In this document: piece by piece, positions 1-7,964 of the stretch
Numbering within the stretch: the first letter of the stretch is position 1
Layout: every line of letters starts with the position of its first letter
NCBI RefSeq assembly: GCF_002159735.1
Contig: NZ_NFJF01000008.1
Location: 1 to 64,000, forward strand
Reading direction: 5' to 3'
DNA from: Olsenella sp. An270
GTDB lineage: Bacteria; Actinomycetota; Coriobacteriia; Coriobacteriales; Atopobiaceae
Length of the DNA: 64,000 nucleotides
Program-made: the position numbers and the translations under genes
The notes under the pieces: model-generated
What the model was told of the DNA's origin: nothing
Database searches by the model: none
Seen by the model: the letters and a program-made list of their open reading frames with translations, nothing else

Positions 1-903
1 GCCCCGAGCGACCCCGAGTGGGGCAAGACCAGCTATCGGCCGCAGCTCTCGAGCGTCGCGCGCCGCGCCTCGCTCTTCGACCTCCCCGATCCCTCGGCCA
101 ACGAGGTCGACCCGTTCGCGACCGACCCCAACGCGACGCGCGTCCAGGCTCCCGCCGCCGACGATTCCGCGGACGCCCCCGTCATGGCCGAGCCGCTCGA
201 GACGATCGGCGCGGAGGACCTCGAGGCCGCCGGCCGCGGCGCGAAGAAGGCGGGCGGCTTCGTCAGCTCGCTCCTCGGCCGCCTTCGCGGCAAGGCCCCC
301 GAGACACAGGACGAGCCCGAGAAGGACGAGCCCTCCGACGACGACCGCACCTGGCGCGGTGGCGCCACGACGCGCGGCGGCCTGCGCCTCGTCGAGGATG
401 ACGAGCAGCCGAGCGAGGAGGAGCTGCGCGAGGCGGCCCTCTCCCTGGGCGACGACGCCCTGGTCTCCCATGACATCTGGTTCGTCGCTCTCGGCGGCTC
501 CGCGCTCGACCACGCCGGCATGCGCGCGTTCCTCGCGCGTCACCGCTCCGAGATCAGGGGCTGCTTCCTGGTCAACCTCGACTGCATCGGCGCCGGCCAC
601 CTCGCCACCCTCAAGAACGAGGGCCTGGAGGGGACGCGCCGCGCGGACCGCAGGATGACGCGCCTGCTCTCCGGCGCCGCGTCGGACCTGCACGTCGAGC
701 TGGGCCAGGAGGAGCACGACTGGGCCGACACCGACGCGACCCCCGCCATGCGCTCGTCGCTGCGCGCCGTGACCATCATGGGCCTCGACGGCAACGGCCT
801 CCCCGCGCTCTCCCGCACGCCCGATGACGTGATCGAGAACGTGAGCGGCGACCAGGCGGCCAAGGTCACCGAGGTCGTCACGGAGATGATCCGTCGCTCC
901 TAG
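1..903 (+). CDS. M28-like metallopeptidase, C-terminal part (5' truncated by window)
   Basis: The frame is open from base 1 to a TAG at 901-903, so the true start lies upstream of the window. The last 150 residues resemble the C-terminal half of M28 (aminopeptidase Y/S-type) zinc peptidases: a strand-rich DIWFVALGGSALDHAGMRAF segment, then a buried LVNLDCIGAG stretch, then a TPDDVIENV stretch near the end that matches the family's final metal-site region. The classical histidine and acidic metal ligands are not all evident, so activity is uncertain. About 100 residues of acidic, basic and Ser/Thr-rich low-complexity sequence (roughly 185-430) interrupt or precede the domain. The family match is from pattern recognition only. 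It could be an inactive homologue. Confidence 0.55.
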   Translation, partial: APSDPEWGKTSYRPQLSSVARRASLFDLPDPSANEVDPFATDPNATRVQAPAADDSADAPVMAEPLETIGAEDLEAAGRGAKKAGGFVSSLLGRLRGKAPETQDEPEKDEPSDDDRTWRGGATTRGGLRLVEDDEQPSEEELREAALSLGDDALVSHDIWFVALGGSALDHAGMRAFLARHRSEIRGCFLVNLDCIGAGHLATLKNEGLEGTRRADRRMTRLLSGAASDLHVELGQEEHDWADTDATPAMRSSLRAVTIMGLDGNGLPALSRTPDDVIENVSGDQAAKVTEVVTEMIRRS

Positions 904-1337
904 GCCGTATTCGGTTGTTCTCTAGAGGAGCTGCGACCTCCCGGCATGACCCACTGCCGGGGGTCTGCCCCCGCCGGGCACGTCACCTCCCCTCGGTCGC
1001 GAGCGCGGCGCGCCCGTCCTTCTCGGCCTTCTGGCCCTTGGCTGCGCGCGAGCGCCCTCGGCTCCCTCCGACGTCTTTCTCACCCTTGTGACCTCCTGTC
1101 CTCGACGATGGGAGGCCACATGCTATCCGGGCAAGCTTTCACCAGAATGTCGCTGGCGGACCCGAGGCTGCCGCCCAGCTGACCGCAGGCTGCGCCACCT
1201 GCCGGAGCACCAGCTCACGGCCCTCGCCGACGTCCTTCTCGCCCGCGCCATCCGTTCCCGGCGCCGCGCACGAGAACGACCGCGTCCACAGACCCTCCAT
1301 CCCCTCGCCGCGACCCCTCCATGTGAATCGCGGCGCC
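904..1337. other. intergenic stretch without a recognisable gene
   Basis: No reading frame here has a convincing start, ribosome site or protein-like composition. I looked for tmRNA, RNase P RNA and SRP RNA signatures on both strands and saw none. A GC-rich dyad near 955-985 (GGGGG-tctg-CCCCC) could be a weak terminator for the upstream peptidase. The word GTCCTTCTCG, common between genes in this window, occurs at 1232. Confidence 0.5.
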
Positions 1338-1367
1338 TTGCCACCCCTTGCCGGGGCGGGGTATACT
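1338..1367 (+). promoter_or_regulatory. promoter of tRNA-Gly
   Basis: TTGCCA (1338-1343) and TATACT (1362-1367) are separated by 18 bp. Each matches the housekeeping sigma consensus at five of six bases. The tRNA begins 30 bp after the -10 box. Confidence 0.7.
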
Positions 1368-1396
1368 TCTCACTGCGCCGAACAGGCGCCACAGTC

Positions 1397-1471
1397 GCGG
1401 GCATCGCCAAGTGGTAAGGCATCAGCTTCCCAAGCTGACACTCGCGGGTTCGAGTCCCGTTGCCCGCTCCA
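1397..1471 (+). tRNA. tRNA-Gly (anticodon CCC)
   Basis: The acceptor arms GCGGGCA (1397-1403) and TGCCCGC (1461-1467) pair fully. The anticodon stem TCAGC/GCTGA encloses the loop TTCCCAA with anticodon CCC. The T-arm GCGGG-TTCGAGT-CCCGT is normal. The discriminator is T and CCA (1469-1471) is encoded. Confidence 0.95.
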
Positions 1472-1479
1472 GAACAAGC

Positions 1480-1503
1480 GGGGCCCCATCCGGGGCCCTT
1501 TTT
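1480..1503 (+). terminator. intrinsic terminator after tRNA-Gly
   Basis: GGGGCCCC (from 1480) pairs with GGGGCCC (1492-1498) across a short loop and is followed by TTTTT (1499-1503). Confidence 0.8.
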
Positions 1504-1548
1504 GCTGCCGCTCGCCGCCCCCGGGCGAGCCCGATGAAAGGAACCAGG

Positions 1549-2829
1549 GTGGCAGACATCCCCATGACCGACGAAGAGTGCCGCGTCGCGACCGACCGCC
1601 TCTCCGAGCAGCTCGACCTCTACGCCAGCCTCCTGGTGCGCAAGGGCGTCGCGCTGCGCCCCGGCCAGGAGCTCGTGCTCCAGGCCCCCGTCGAGCGCGC
1701 CGACTTCGTCCGCCGCGTGGTGCGCGCGGCCTACCGCTGCGACGCCGGCCACGTGACCGTGATCTGGGCGGACGACGAGGTCAGCCGCCTCACCTACGAG
1801 AACTGCCCGCTCGAGTTCTTCGAGCACACCCCCTCCTGGCAGGTCGAGCAGCTCAACTCGCTCGCCGAGGCCGGCGCGGCGTTTCTGTTCCTCGAGGGCC
1901 AGGACCCCACCATCCTGCGCGGCATCGACCCGGCCAAGCCCGCCGCGGCCTCCCGCGCCCGCAACACCGAGTGTCGCTCGTTCCGCGACGGCATGGACTT
2001 TGGCCACAACGCCTGGTGCATCGCCGGCGTTCCGGTCGAGGCCTGGGCCCGTGAGGTCTTCCCCGAGCTCTCACCGGCCGAGGCCCTCTACCGCCTCTGG
2101 GTCCTCATCCTCGAGGTCTCGCGCGCCGACGGCGAGGACCCCGAGAGCGCCTGGGAGACCCACAACGCCTCGTTCGAGAAGACCAAGCGCTTCCTCAACG
2201 ACCACGCCTTCGACGCCCTGCGCTACGAGGCCTCCAACGGCACCGACCTCACCGTCGGCCTGCCCGCCGGCCACGTCTGGGACGGCGGCGCGGGGCGCAC
2301 GCAGGACGGCGTGACCTTCTTCCCCAACATCCCCACCGAGGAGGTCTTCACCTCCCCCGACCGCCTGCGCGCCGACGGCGTGGTGCGCTCCGCCCTGCCG
2401 CTCGTCCACGCCGGCCAGGTCGTGCGCGACTTCTGGCTGCGCTTCGAGGGCGGCCGGGTCGTGGACTTTGGCGCCGAGCAGGGCCACGAGGCGCTGCGCC
2501 ACATCCTCGAGACCGACGAGGGCGCCCGTCGCCTCGGCGAGGTCGCGCTCGTCTCCAAGAACACCCCGATCCGCCAGAGCGACACCCTCTTCTACGACAC
2601 CCTCTACGACGAGAACGCGAGCTGCCACCTGGCGCTGGGCATGGGGTTCCCCGAGTGCGTCGCCGGCGGAACCAAGCTCAGCAAGGACGCCCTGCTCGAG
2701 CACGGCGTCAACCAGAGTGCCACGCACGTGGACTTCATGGTGGGCACCGACGACATGAACATCTACGGCCTCGACGCCGACGGCACCGAGACGCCGATCT
2801 TCGTGAACGGCCAGTGGGCCTGGGAGTAG
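1549..2829 (+). CDS. M29 family aminopeptidase (PepS/AmpS type)
   Basis: This is a cytosolic metallo-aminopeptidase that removes N-terminal residues from peptides. About 426 residues fits the M29 family (about 410). The N-terminal LYASLLVRKGVALRPGQELVLQ block is typical. The C-terminal half carries the family's metal-site segments: LPLVHAGQVVRDFWLRFEGG, a DTLFYDTLYDENASCHLALG block, and GVNQSATHVDFMVG. I chose GTG at 1549 because AAAGGAA (1537-1543) sits 5 nt upstream. ATG at 1534 or 1564 is possible. The gene stands alone between two tRNA genes and is followed by the tRNA-Lys promoter region. Confidence 0.9.
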   Translation: MADIPMTDEECRVATDRLSEQLDLYASLLVRKGVALRPGQELVLQAPVERADFVRRVVRAAYRCDAGHVTVIWADDEVSRLTYENCPLEFFEHTPSWQVEQLNSLAEAGAAFLFLEGQDPTILRGIDPAKPAAASRARNTECRSFRDGMDFGHNAWCIAGVPVEAWAREVFPELSPAEALYRLWVLILEVSRADGEDPESAWETHNASFEKTKRFLNDHAFDALRYEASNGTDLTVGLPAGHVWDGGAGRTQDGVTFFPNIPTEEVFTSPDRLRADGVVRSALPLVHAGQVVRDFWLRFEGGRVVDFGAEQGHEALRHILETDEGARRLGEVALVSKNTPIRQSDTLFYDTLYDENASCHLALGMGFPECVAGGTKLSKDALLEHGVNQSATHVDFMVGTDDMNIYGLDADGTETPIFVNGQWAWE

Positions 2830-2866
2830 CCGCCCCACGCGCCCCGCGTGGTAGAATCGACCCCAC

Positions 2867-2942
2867 GCGCCCTTAGCTCAGCTGGCAGAGCAGGGGACTT
2901 TTAATCCCAAGGCCCAGGGTTCGAACCCCTGAGGGCGCACCA
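2867..2942 (+). tRNA. tRNA-Lys (anticodon TTT)
   Basis: The acceptor arms GCGCCCT (2867-2873) and AGGGCGC (2932-2938) pair fully. The anticodon loop CTTTTAA gives anticodon TTT. The T-loop is TTCGAAC and CCA is encoded. A -10-like TAGAAT lies at 2852-2857 with no clear -35. Confidence 0.95.
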
Positions 2943-2953
2943 TCGCAGCATGT

Positions 2954-2983
2954 GGGCCGGACGCCTCCCCGGGCGCCCGGCCC
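2954..2983 (+). terminator. probable terminator after tRNA-Lys
   Basis: GGGCCGG (2954-2960) pairs with CCGGCCC (2977-2983), with extra GC pairing inside the loop. Only a short TTCT follows, so the T-tract is weak. Confidence 0.5.
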
Positions 2984-3137
2984 TTCTCGTAGCCCCCAAA
3001 GGGCCGGCGGCCCCGCCCCAATGTTTCAAGACGGAGTCTCTTCTCGCCGCCTTCCGCGGACGGCCCTACACTCAGCACGTCAGACAGCCGCGGGCCAATA
3101 GCCCGCGCCCGCTCAACTACTGAGGAGGCCAACGTTG

Positions 3138-3212
3138 ATGAACGTTCACAGCGCACCCGCGTGCGCCGCCCTCCTCGCATCCCGACGCCAGAACCGACGA
3201 ATCACGCCCTAG
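3138..3212 (+). CDS. putative arginine leader peptide (24 aa) of argG
   Basis: This small reading frame starts with ATG at 3138. GAGGAGG (3122-3128), a near-ideal ribosome site, lies 9 nt upstream. It ends with TAG at 3210-3212. The second half encodes SRRQNRRITP: four arginines in six codons, three of them CGA, a codon that is rare in this GC-rich genome. It lies 111 bp before argG and just upstream of an intrinsic terminator. Together these are the features of an amino-acid attenuation leader. A hairpin with CGCGGGC/GCCCGCG arms (3089-3107) precedes the ribosome site. Function is inferred; expression cannot be seen from sequence. Confidence 0.65.
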   Translation: MNVHSAPACAALLASRRQNRRITP

Positions 3213-3286
3213 ATGTCGCGCGTCGCTCCAGCATGCAGGTTTCTATCGCCAGCCCAGCTCAAGCGCCCCGCGACGTCGGGGCTTTT
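3183..3286 (+). promoter_or_regulatory. candidate arginine transcription attenuator of argG
   Basis: Mutually exclusive pairings are visible. Segment 1 (CGACGC, 3183-3188, on the first Arg codons) pairs with GCGTCG (3220-3225). Segment 2 (ATGTCGCG, 3213-3220) pairs with segment 3 (CGCGACGT, 3269-3276), 8 bp with one G-U. Segment 3 overlaps the 5' arm and loop of the terminator (3265-3286). A ribosome stalled on CGA/CGC codons would cover segment 1, free segment 2, and so disrupt the terminator, allowing argG transcription when charged tRNA-Arg is scarce. Confidence 0.6.
3265..3286 (+). terminator. intrinsic terminator in the argG leader
   Basis: GCCCCG (3265-3270) pairs with CGGGGC (3277-3282), followed by TTTT (3283-3286) and CTG. 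It lies 38 bp before the argG start and no gene ends just upstream, which fits an attenuator rather than a gene-end terminator. Confidence 0.75.
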
Positions 3287-3323
3287 CTGTGAGACGTAGA
3301 CCAACCCAAGGAAGGGAATCATC

Positions 3324-4553
3324 ATGGCAGAGAAGGAAAAGGTCGTCCTCGCGTACTCCGGCGGACTGGACACGTCCGTCATCGTCAAGTGGCTGCAGGT
3401 CGAGAAGAACCTCGACGTCATCGCCATCTGCGGCAACGTGGGACAGGACGAGAAGGACCTCTCCTGGATCAAGCAGAAGGCCCTCGACATGGGCGCCATC
3501 GCCTCCGAGGCCATCGACATGCGCGCCGAGTACGCCGACAAGATCCTCTCCAAGGCGATCTGGGCCAATGGCAAGTACGAGGGCGTCTACCCGCTGCTCT
3601 CCGCGCTGTCCCGCCCGCTGATCTCCAAGCACCTCGTGGACATCGCTCACCAGTACGGCGCCAAGTACATCGCCCACGGCTGCACCGGCAAGGGCAACGA
3701 CCAGGTCCGCTTTGAGACCTGCATCCGCGCGCTCGACCCCGAGCTTGAGATCATCGCGCCCGTGCGCGTGTGGGATCTCACCACGCGCGACTCCGAGATG
3801 GAGTGGGCCGAGGCCAACGGCGTGCCCGTGCCCACCACCAAGAAGAAGCCCTACTCCATCGACGACAACCTCTGGGGCCGCGCGATCGAGTGCGGCGTGC
3901 TCGAGGACACCTGGAACAAGCCGCCCGCGGACATCTGGACGATGACCAACAACCTCGAGGACTGCCCCGCCGAGCCGGAGGAGGTCGTGATCTCCTTCGA
4001 GGAGGGCATCCCCACCGCCATCAACGGCGAGAAGATGGACCTGCTCAGCCTCATCATCAAGGCCAACGAGATCGCCGGCCGCAACGGCTTTGGCCGCATC
4101 GACATGATCGAGGACCGCGTCGTGGGCATCAAGAGCCGCGAGTGCTACGAGTGCCCCGCCGCGCTGCTGCTCATCCAGGCGCACCAGACCCTCGAGCAGC
4201 TCTGCCTCGACGCCGAGACGCTCAAGCAGAAGGCCAAGATGGACGTCGAGTGGGCCTCGACCGTGTACCGCGGCCTGTGGTTCAGCCAGAACCGCATGGC
4301 GATCGACGCCTACAACGCCTACACGCAGAAGTTCGTCACCGGCGACGTCCGCATCATCCTGTGCAAGGGCGGCCTGTTTGTCGACGGCGTGCGCTCCGCG
4401 TACAGCCTCTATGACTACAACCTGGCCACCTACGACGAGGGCGACTCGTTCGACCACACCGCCGCCCGCGGCTTCATCGAGCTCCACGGCCTGCAGTCCA
4501 AGACCTGGTCCAAGGTCCAGGGTCCCGGCTCCGGCCTCCAGCCCGTGCACTAG
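3324..4553 (+). CDS. argG: argininosuccinate synthase
   Basis: This cytosolic enzyme condenses citrulline and aspartate using ATP, the penultimate step of arginine synthesis. The 409 residues match the family length. The PP-loop ATP site AYSGGLDTS is at residues 10-18, and GKGNDQVRF (122-130) binds citrulline and aspartate. ATG 3324 is preceded by AAGGAAGGG. The next step, argH, lies downstream on the same strand after an inverted-repeat-rich gap of 312 bp. Transcription is probably controlled by the leader described at 3138-3286. Confidence 0.97.
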   Translation: MAEKEKVVLAYSGGLDTSVIVKWLQVEKNLDVIAICGNVGQDEKDLSWIKQKALDMGAIASEAIDMRAEYADKILSKAIWANGKYEGVYPLLSALSRPLISKHLVDIAHQYGAKYIAHGCTGKGNDQVRFETCIRALDPELEIIAPVRVWDLTTRDSEMEWAEANGVPVPTTKKKPYSIDDNLWGRAIECGVLEDTWNKPPADIWTMTNNLEDCPAEPEEVVISFEEGIPTAINGEKMDLLSLIIKANEIAGRNGFGRIDMIEDRVVGIKSRECYECPAALLLIQAHQTLEQLCLDAETLKQKAKMDVEWASTVYRGLWFSQNRMAIDAYNAYTQKFVTGDVRIILCKGGLFVDGVRSAYSLYDYNLATYDEGDSFDHTAARGFIELHGLQSKTWSKVQGPGSGLQPVH

Positions 4554-4574
4554 GCGCAGTACGTTTCACGAGAA

Positions 4575-4606
4575 ACGGCCGGCCGGGAGAGCTCCCGGTC
4601 GGCCGT
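4575..4606 (+). terminator. strong hairpin after argG
   Basis: Fifteen pairs (one G-U) form between ACGGCCGGCCGGGAG (4575-4589) and CTCCCGGTCGGCCGT (4592-4606). No T-tract follows, so it may act as an mRNA-end stabiliser or a Rho-type terminator. Confidence 0.55.
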
Positions 4607-4636
4607 CACGCTAAGCGGGGGGCAAATCCGAGCTGA

Positions 4637-4791
4637 CCTGCCTTGAAAACCGACTTCTGAACACTTTTGTACCGTGAAGGGCCCAAGACCACCTTTTGTG
4701 GATAGCGTTTGCGCAGGTGGCCTGAGGCACGAAAGCTCGACGGCGGTATGCGCGAGCGGAAAACTATTCATAAGTCGGTTTTCAAGGCAGG
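4637..4791. repeat. 155-bp element with perfect 20-bp terminal inverted repeats
   Basis: CCTGCCTTGAAAACCGACTT (4637-4656) is repeated exactly in inverted orientation at 4772-4791. The 115 bp between is visibly more AT-rich than neighbouring genes and holds no gene. It resembles a miniature inverted-repeat element, but I see no target-site duplication next to the arms. Transcribed as RNA it would form a long-stem structure in the argH 5' leader. Confidence 0.65.
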
Positions 4792-4823
4792 CTCTTTCGT
4801 TCTGGCCGACCCGCGATGCCGTG

Positions 4824-4838
4824 CGATAAGCTTTATCG
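4824..4838 (+). promoter_or_regulatory. inverted repeat upstream of argH
   Basis: CGATAA-gct-TTATCG is a perfect 6-bp dyad centred 35 bp before the argH start. It could be an operator or overlap the promoter. No regulator can be assigned. Confidence 0.35.
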
Positions 4839-4865
4839 AGAGAGATCTGCGAGGAAGGAGCCACG

Positions 4866-6257
4866 ATGGCGCTGTGGGGCGGCAGGTTCGAGAAGGGCGT
4901 GGATCAGTTCACGCAGGAGTTTGGCGCGAGCCTCGAGGTCGACAAGAACATGGCGGCCCACGACATCGCCGGCAGCCGCGCGCACGCGCGCATGCTCGCC
5001 GAGCAGGGCATCATCTCCGCCGAGGACCAGGCCGCGATCGACGCGGGCCTCGCCGACATCGCCTCCCAGATCGAGGAGGGCACCTTCGCCTGGGACGTCA
5101 ACGACGAGGACGTCCACATGGCGGTCGAGGGCGCCCTCACCCGCGCGATCGGCGCGGCGGGCGGCCGCCTGCACACCGGCCGTTCCCGCAACGACCAGGT
5201 CGCCACCGACATCCGCCTGCTCGCCAAGGACCTCTGCGAGGAGCTCCTCGCCGGCAACGTCGAGCTGCGCCGCGTCCTGCTCGACGCGGCCGACAAGAAC
5301 CTCGACGTCGTGATGCCCGGCTACACGCACCTCCAGCACGCGCAGCCCGTGCTGCTCTCCCACCACCTGCTCGCGTACTTCTGGATGTTCACGCGCGACT
5401 TCACGCGCCTCGCTGCCGCCCGCGACGCCGCCGACGCCAACCCGCTCGGCGCGGCCGCGCTGGCAGGTACCACCTACCCGCTGAACCGCGCGCGCACCAC
5501 GGAGCTCCTGGGCTTCTCGCGCGCGATCCCCAACTCGCTCGACGCCGTCTCCGACCGCGACTACCTGCTCGACCTCGAGTACGCCTGCGCCGTGAGCATG
5601 ATGCACCTCTCGCGCCTCTGCGAGGAGATCGTGCTGTGGAGCTCCACCGAGTTTGGCTTCATCACGCTCTCGGACGAGTACTCCACCGGCTCCTCGATCA
5701 TGCCGCAGAAGAAGAACCCCGACTTCGCCGAGCTCACGCGCGGCAAGTGCGGCCGCGTCTACGGCGACCTGATGGCGCTGCTCACCACCATGAAGTCGCT
5801 GCCGCTCGCCTACAACAAGGACCTCCAGGAGTGCAAGGAGGGCCCGCTCGACGCCGCGCGCACGCTCTCCGACTGCATGGAGATCGCCGCGGGCATGGTG
5901 GAGACCTGGACCGTCAACGCCGACGTCATGCTCGCGCGGGCGGGCACGGGCTTCTCGGCCGCTACGGACGTGGCCGACTACCTGGCCAAGAAGGGCATGC
6001 CCTTCCGCGAGGCGCACCGCGTGGTGGGCGAGCTCGTGCTCTATTGCGAGAAGCACGGCAAGGGCCTCGAGGACCTCACGGCCGAGGAGTTTGCCGCGGC
6101 GAGCCCGCTCTTCGAGGCCGACATCGCGCAGGACCTGGACCCTGCCGGCATCGCCAACGCCCGTGTGACCTACGGCGGCACCGGCCACGATGCGGTTGTC
6201 GTGCAGCTGGGCGAGGCGCGCGAGACGCTAGCCGTGGACGCCGGCTCGCTGGCTTAG
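4866..6257 (+). CDS. argH: argininosuccinate lyase
   Basis: This enzyme cleaves argininosuccinate to arginine and fumarate, completing arginine synthesis. It has 463 residues, the normal size. The fumarase/aspartase superfamily signature GSSIMPQKKNPD starts at residue 275 and carries the catalytic serine. The TGRSRNDQV substrate loop lies near residue 105. ATG 4866 follows GAAGGAG at the usual distance. Its leader contains the 155-bp inverted-repeat element and a 6-bp dyad, so it may be transcribed separately from argG. The 3' end runs into a 31-bp repeat array. Confidence 0.97.
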   Translation: MALWGGRFEKGVDQFTQEFGASLEVDKNMAAHDIAGSRAHARMLAEQGIISAEDQAAIDAGLADIASQIEEGTFAWDVNDEDVHMAVEGALTRAIGAAGGRLHTGRSRNDQVATDIRLLAKDLCEELLAGNVELRRVLLDAADKNLDVVMPGYTHLQHAQPVLLSHHLLAYFWMFTRDFTRLAAARDAADANPLGAAALAGTTYPLNRARTTELLGFSRAIPNSLDAVSDRDYLLDLEYACAVSMMHLSRLCEEIVLWSSTEFGFITLSDEYSTGSSIMPQKKNPDFAELTRGKCGRVYGDLMALLTTMKSLPLAYNKDLQECKEGPLDAARTLSDCMEIAAGMVETWTVNADVMLARAGTGFSAATDVADYLAKKGMPFREAHRVVGELVLYCEKHGKGLEDLTAEEFAAASPLFEADIAQDLDPAGIANARVTYGGTGHDAVVVQLGEARETLAVDAGSLA

Positions 6258-6268
6258 ACGTCGGGGCC

Positions 6269-6486
6269 GAGAATCGCCGCTCTTGTCGCCCGCGTCTCCG
6301 GGAATCGGGGCCCTTGTACGGAGGGCTTCTAGGAATCCCCGGGGTTGTCACGGGTTGGCGCCCGAGAGCGGTACAAGGTCGCCAAAAGTTAGAGCCATCC
6401 GGGACAAACCCGGCAAATCCTAGAAGCGTGGGCGACAAGGGCGCGGATTCCCGGATCGCCGCGGGACAAGCCCCGCGATTTCTAGA
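6269..6486. repeat. 31-bp dyad array A
   Basis: Three left-pointing units have CTTGT-type cores starting at 6282, 6313 and 6344. Four right-pointing units have cores at 6371 (GTACAA), 6403, 6434 and 6465. Spacings are 31, 31, then 27 across the centre, then 32, 31, 31. Right-hand units read roughly GACAAGGGCG, then GATTCCTAGA, then a variable GC-rich stretch. The array fills the argH-purB gap and holds no gene. Confidence 0.85.
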
Positions 6487-6550
6487 CGCGGCCCGCCTGC
6501 GCTAGAATCAGACCCGAGAACAGCGCGCCGCAACCGCCGAGGAGGCCTCC

Positions 6551-7897
6551 ATGATCGACCGCTACACCCGTCCCGAGATGGGCCACATCTTCTCCCTGGA
6601 GAACAAGTACCGCATCTGGCAGGAGATCGAGGTCCTGGCCTGCGAGGCCCACGCCGAGATGGGCAAGATCGGCATCACGCGCGAGGAGGCTGCCTGGATC
6701 CGCGCGCACGCCGACTTCAACAAGGACGAGGTCGACGCCATCGAGGCCGTGACCAACCACGACGTCATCGCCTTCCTCACCAACATGGGCGAGTACATCG
6801 ACCGCGACGTCCCCGAGGGCGAGCCCAAGCCGTCGCGCTGGGTCCACTTTGGCATGACGTCCTCCGACCTCGGCGACACGGCCCTCTGCTACCAGCTCGT
6901 CCAGGCCACCGACATCCTCATCGAGGACTGCAGGAAGCTCGGCGAGATCTGCAAGCGCCGCGCCTTCGAGGAGCGCGACACCCTCTGCGTGGGCCGCACC
7001 CACGGCATCCATGCCGAGCCCATGACCTTTGGCATGAAGTTCGGCAGCTGGGCCTGGGAGCTCAAGCGCGACTACGACCGCCTCAAGGACGCCCGCGCCA
7101 ACGTGGCCTTTGGCGCGATTTCCGGCGCGGTGGGCACCTACTCCTCCATCGACCCGTTCGTCGAGGAGTACGTCTGCGAGCACCTGGGCCTCGTGCACGA
7201 CCCGCTGTCCACGCAGGTCATCTCCCGCGACCACCACGCCTACCTCGCCGGCGTCCTGGCCACCACCGCCGCCACCTGCGAGCGCATCGCCACGGAGATC
7301 CGCAACCTCCAGAAGACCGACACCCTCGAGGCCGAGGAGCCGTTCCGCAAGGGCCAGAAGGGCAGCTCGGCCATGCCGCACAAGCGCAACCCCATCACGG
7401 TCGAGAAGGTCTGCGGCCTCTCCCGCGTGGTGAAGGCCAACGCGCAGGTCGCCTTTGACAACGTGGCGCTCTGGCACGAGCGCGACATCTCGCACTCCTC
7501 CGCCGAGCGCGTGGCGCAGGCCGACAGCTTCATCGCGCTCGACCACATGTTCCAGTGCCTCACGCGCATCGTGGACGGCCTGATCCTCTACCCGGCGCAG
7601 ATGCTCGCCAACCTCAACAAGACGCGCGGCCTGATCTACTCCTCCAAGGTGCTCCTCGCCCTCGTGGAGACGGGCATCACCCGCGAGCAGGCCTACGCCA
7701 TCGTGCAGGAGAACGCCATGGCCACGTGGCGCGAGGTCCAGCAGTGCGAGGGCGGCACCACGTTCCGCGAGAAGCTCGAGGCCGACCCGCGCTGCACCGT
7801 GCCGGCTGCCGAGCTGGACAAGATCTTCGACCCGCGCGCCTTCCTCACGCGCGCCGGCGTGGTCTTCGACCGCCTGGAGCAGCTGAGCTTCGAGTAG
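6551..7897 (+). CDS. purB: adenylosuccinate lyase
   Basis: It catalyses two purine steps: SAICAR to AICAR plus fumarate, and adenylosuccinate to AMP plus fumarate. It has 448 residues. The superfamily signature GSSAMPHKRNP starts at residue 271, and the GRTHGIHAEP motif with a catalytic histidine lies near residue 150. ATG 6551 follows GAGGAGG. A -10-like TAGAAT is at 6503-6508, immediately after repeat array A, whose last unit occupies the expected -35 position. The other purine genes here, purC and purH, are unlinked. Confidence 0.97.
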   Translation: MIDRYTRPEMGHIFSLENKYRIWQEIEVLACEAHAEMGKIGITREEAAWIRAHADFNKDEVDAIEAVTNHDVIAFLTNMGEYIDRDVPEGEPKPSRWVHFGMTSSDLGDTALCYQLVQATDILIEDCRKLGEICKRRAFEERDTLCVGRTHGIHAEPMTFGMKFGSWAWELKRDYDRLKDARANVAFGAISGAVGTYSSIDPFVEEYVCEHLGLVHDPLSTQVISRDHHAYLAGVLATTAATCERIATEIRNLQKTDTLEAEEPFRKGQKGSSAMPHKRNPITVEKVCGLSRVVKANAQVAFDNVALWHERDISHSSAERVAQADSFIALDHMFQCLTRIVDGLILYPAQMLANLNKTRGLIYSSKVLLALVETGITREQAYAIVQENAMATWREVQQCEGGTTFREKLEADPRCTVPAAELDKIFDPRAFLTRAGVVFDRLEQLSFE

Positions 7898-7926
7898 CGG
7901 GTATAAGGGGCACGGAGGATTTTCCG

Positions 7927-7950
7927 GGCGAGAAGAACGTCCTTCTCGCC
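7927..7950. repeat. GAGAAG/CTTCTC dyad before the TSCPD gene
   Basis: GGCGAGAAG (7927-7935) and CTTCTCGCC (7942-7950) form a perfect 9-bp inverted repeat around AACGTC. It contains two back-to-back copies of the recurrent GTYCTTCTCG word. It may be a weak terminator for purB. Confidence 0.55.
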
Positions 7951-7964
7951 AGTTTGGAGGGACC

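Noticed and set aside
904-1337. Structured RNA gene (tmRNA, RNase P RNA, SRP RNA)
   Set aside because: None of their conserved core sequences is present on either strand.
4757-4775. ArgR operator before argH
   Set aside because: Only one half-site (ATTCATA) is present, without the matching TGAAT half.
4637-4791. Full insertion sequence
   Set aside because: 155 bp is too short for a transposase and no direct target duplication is visible.
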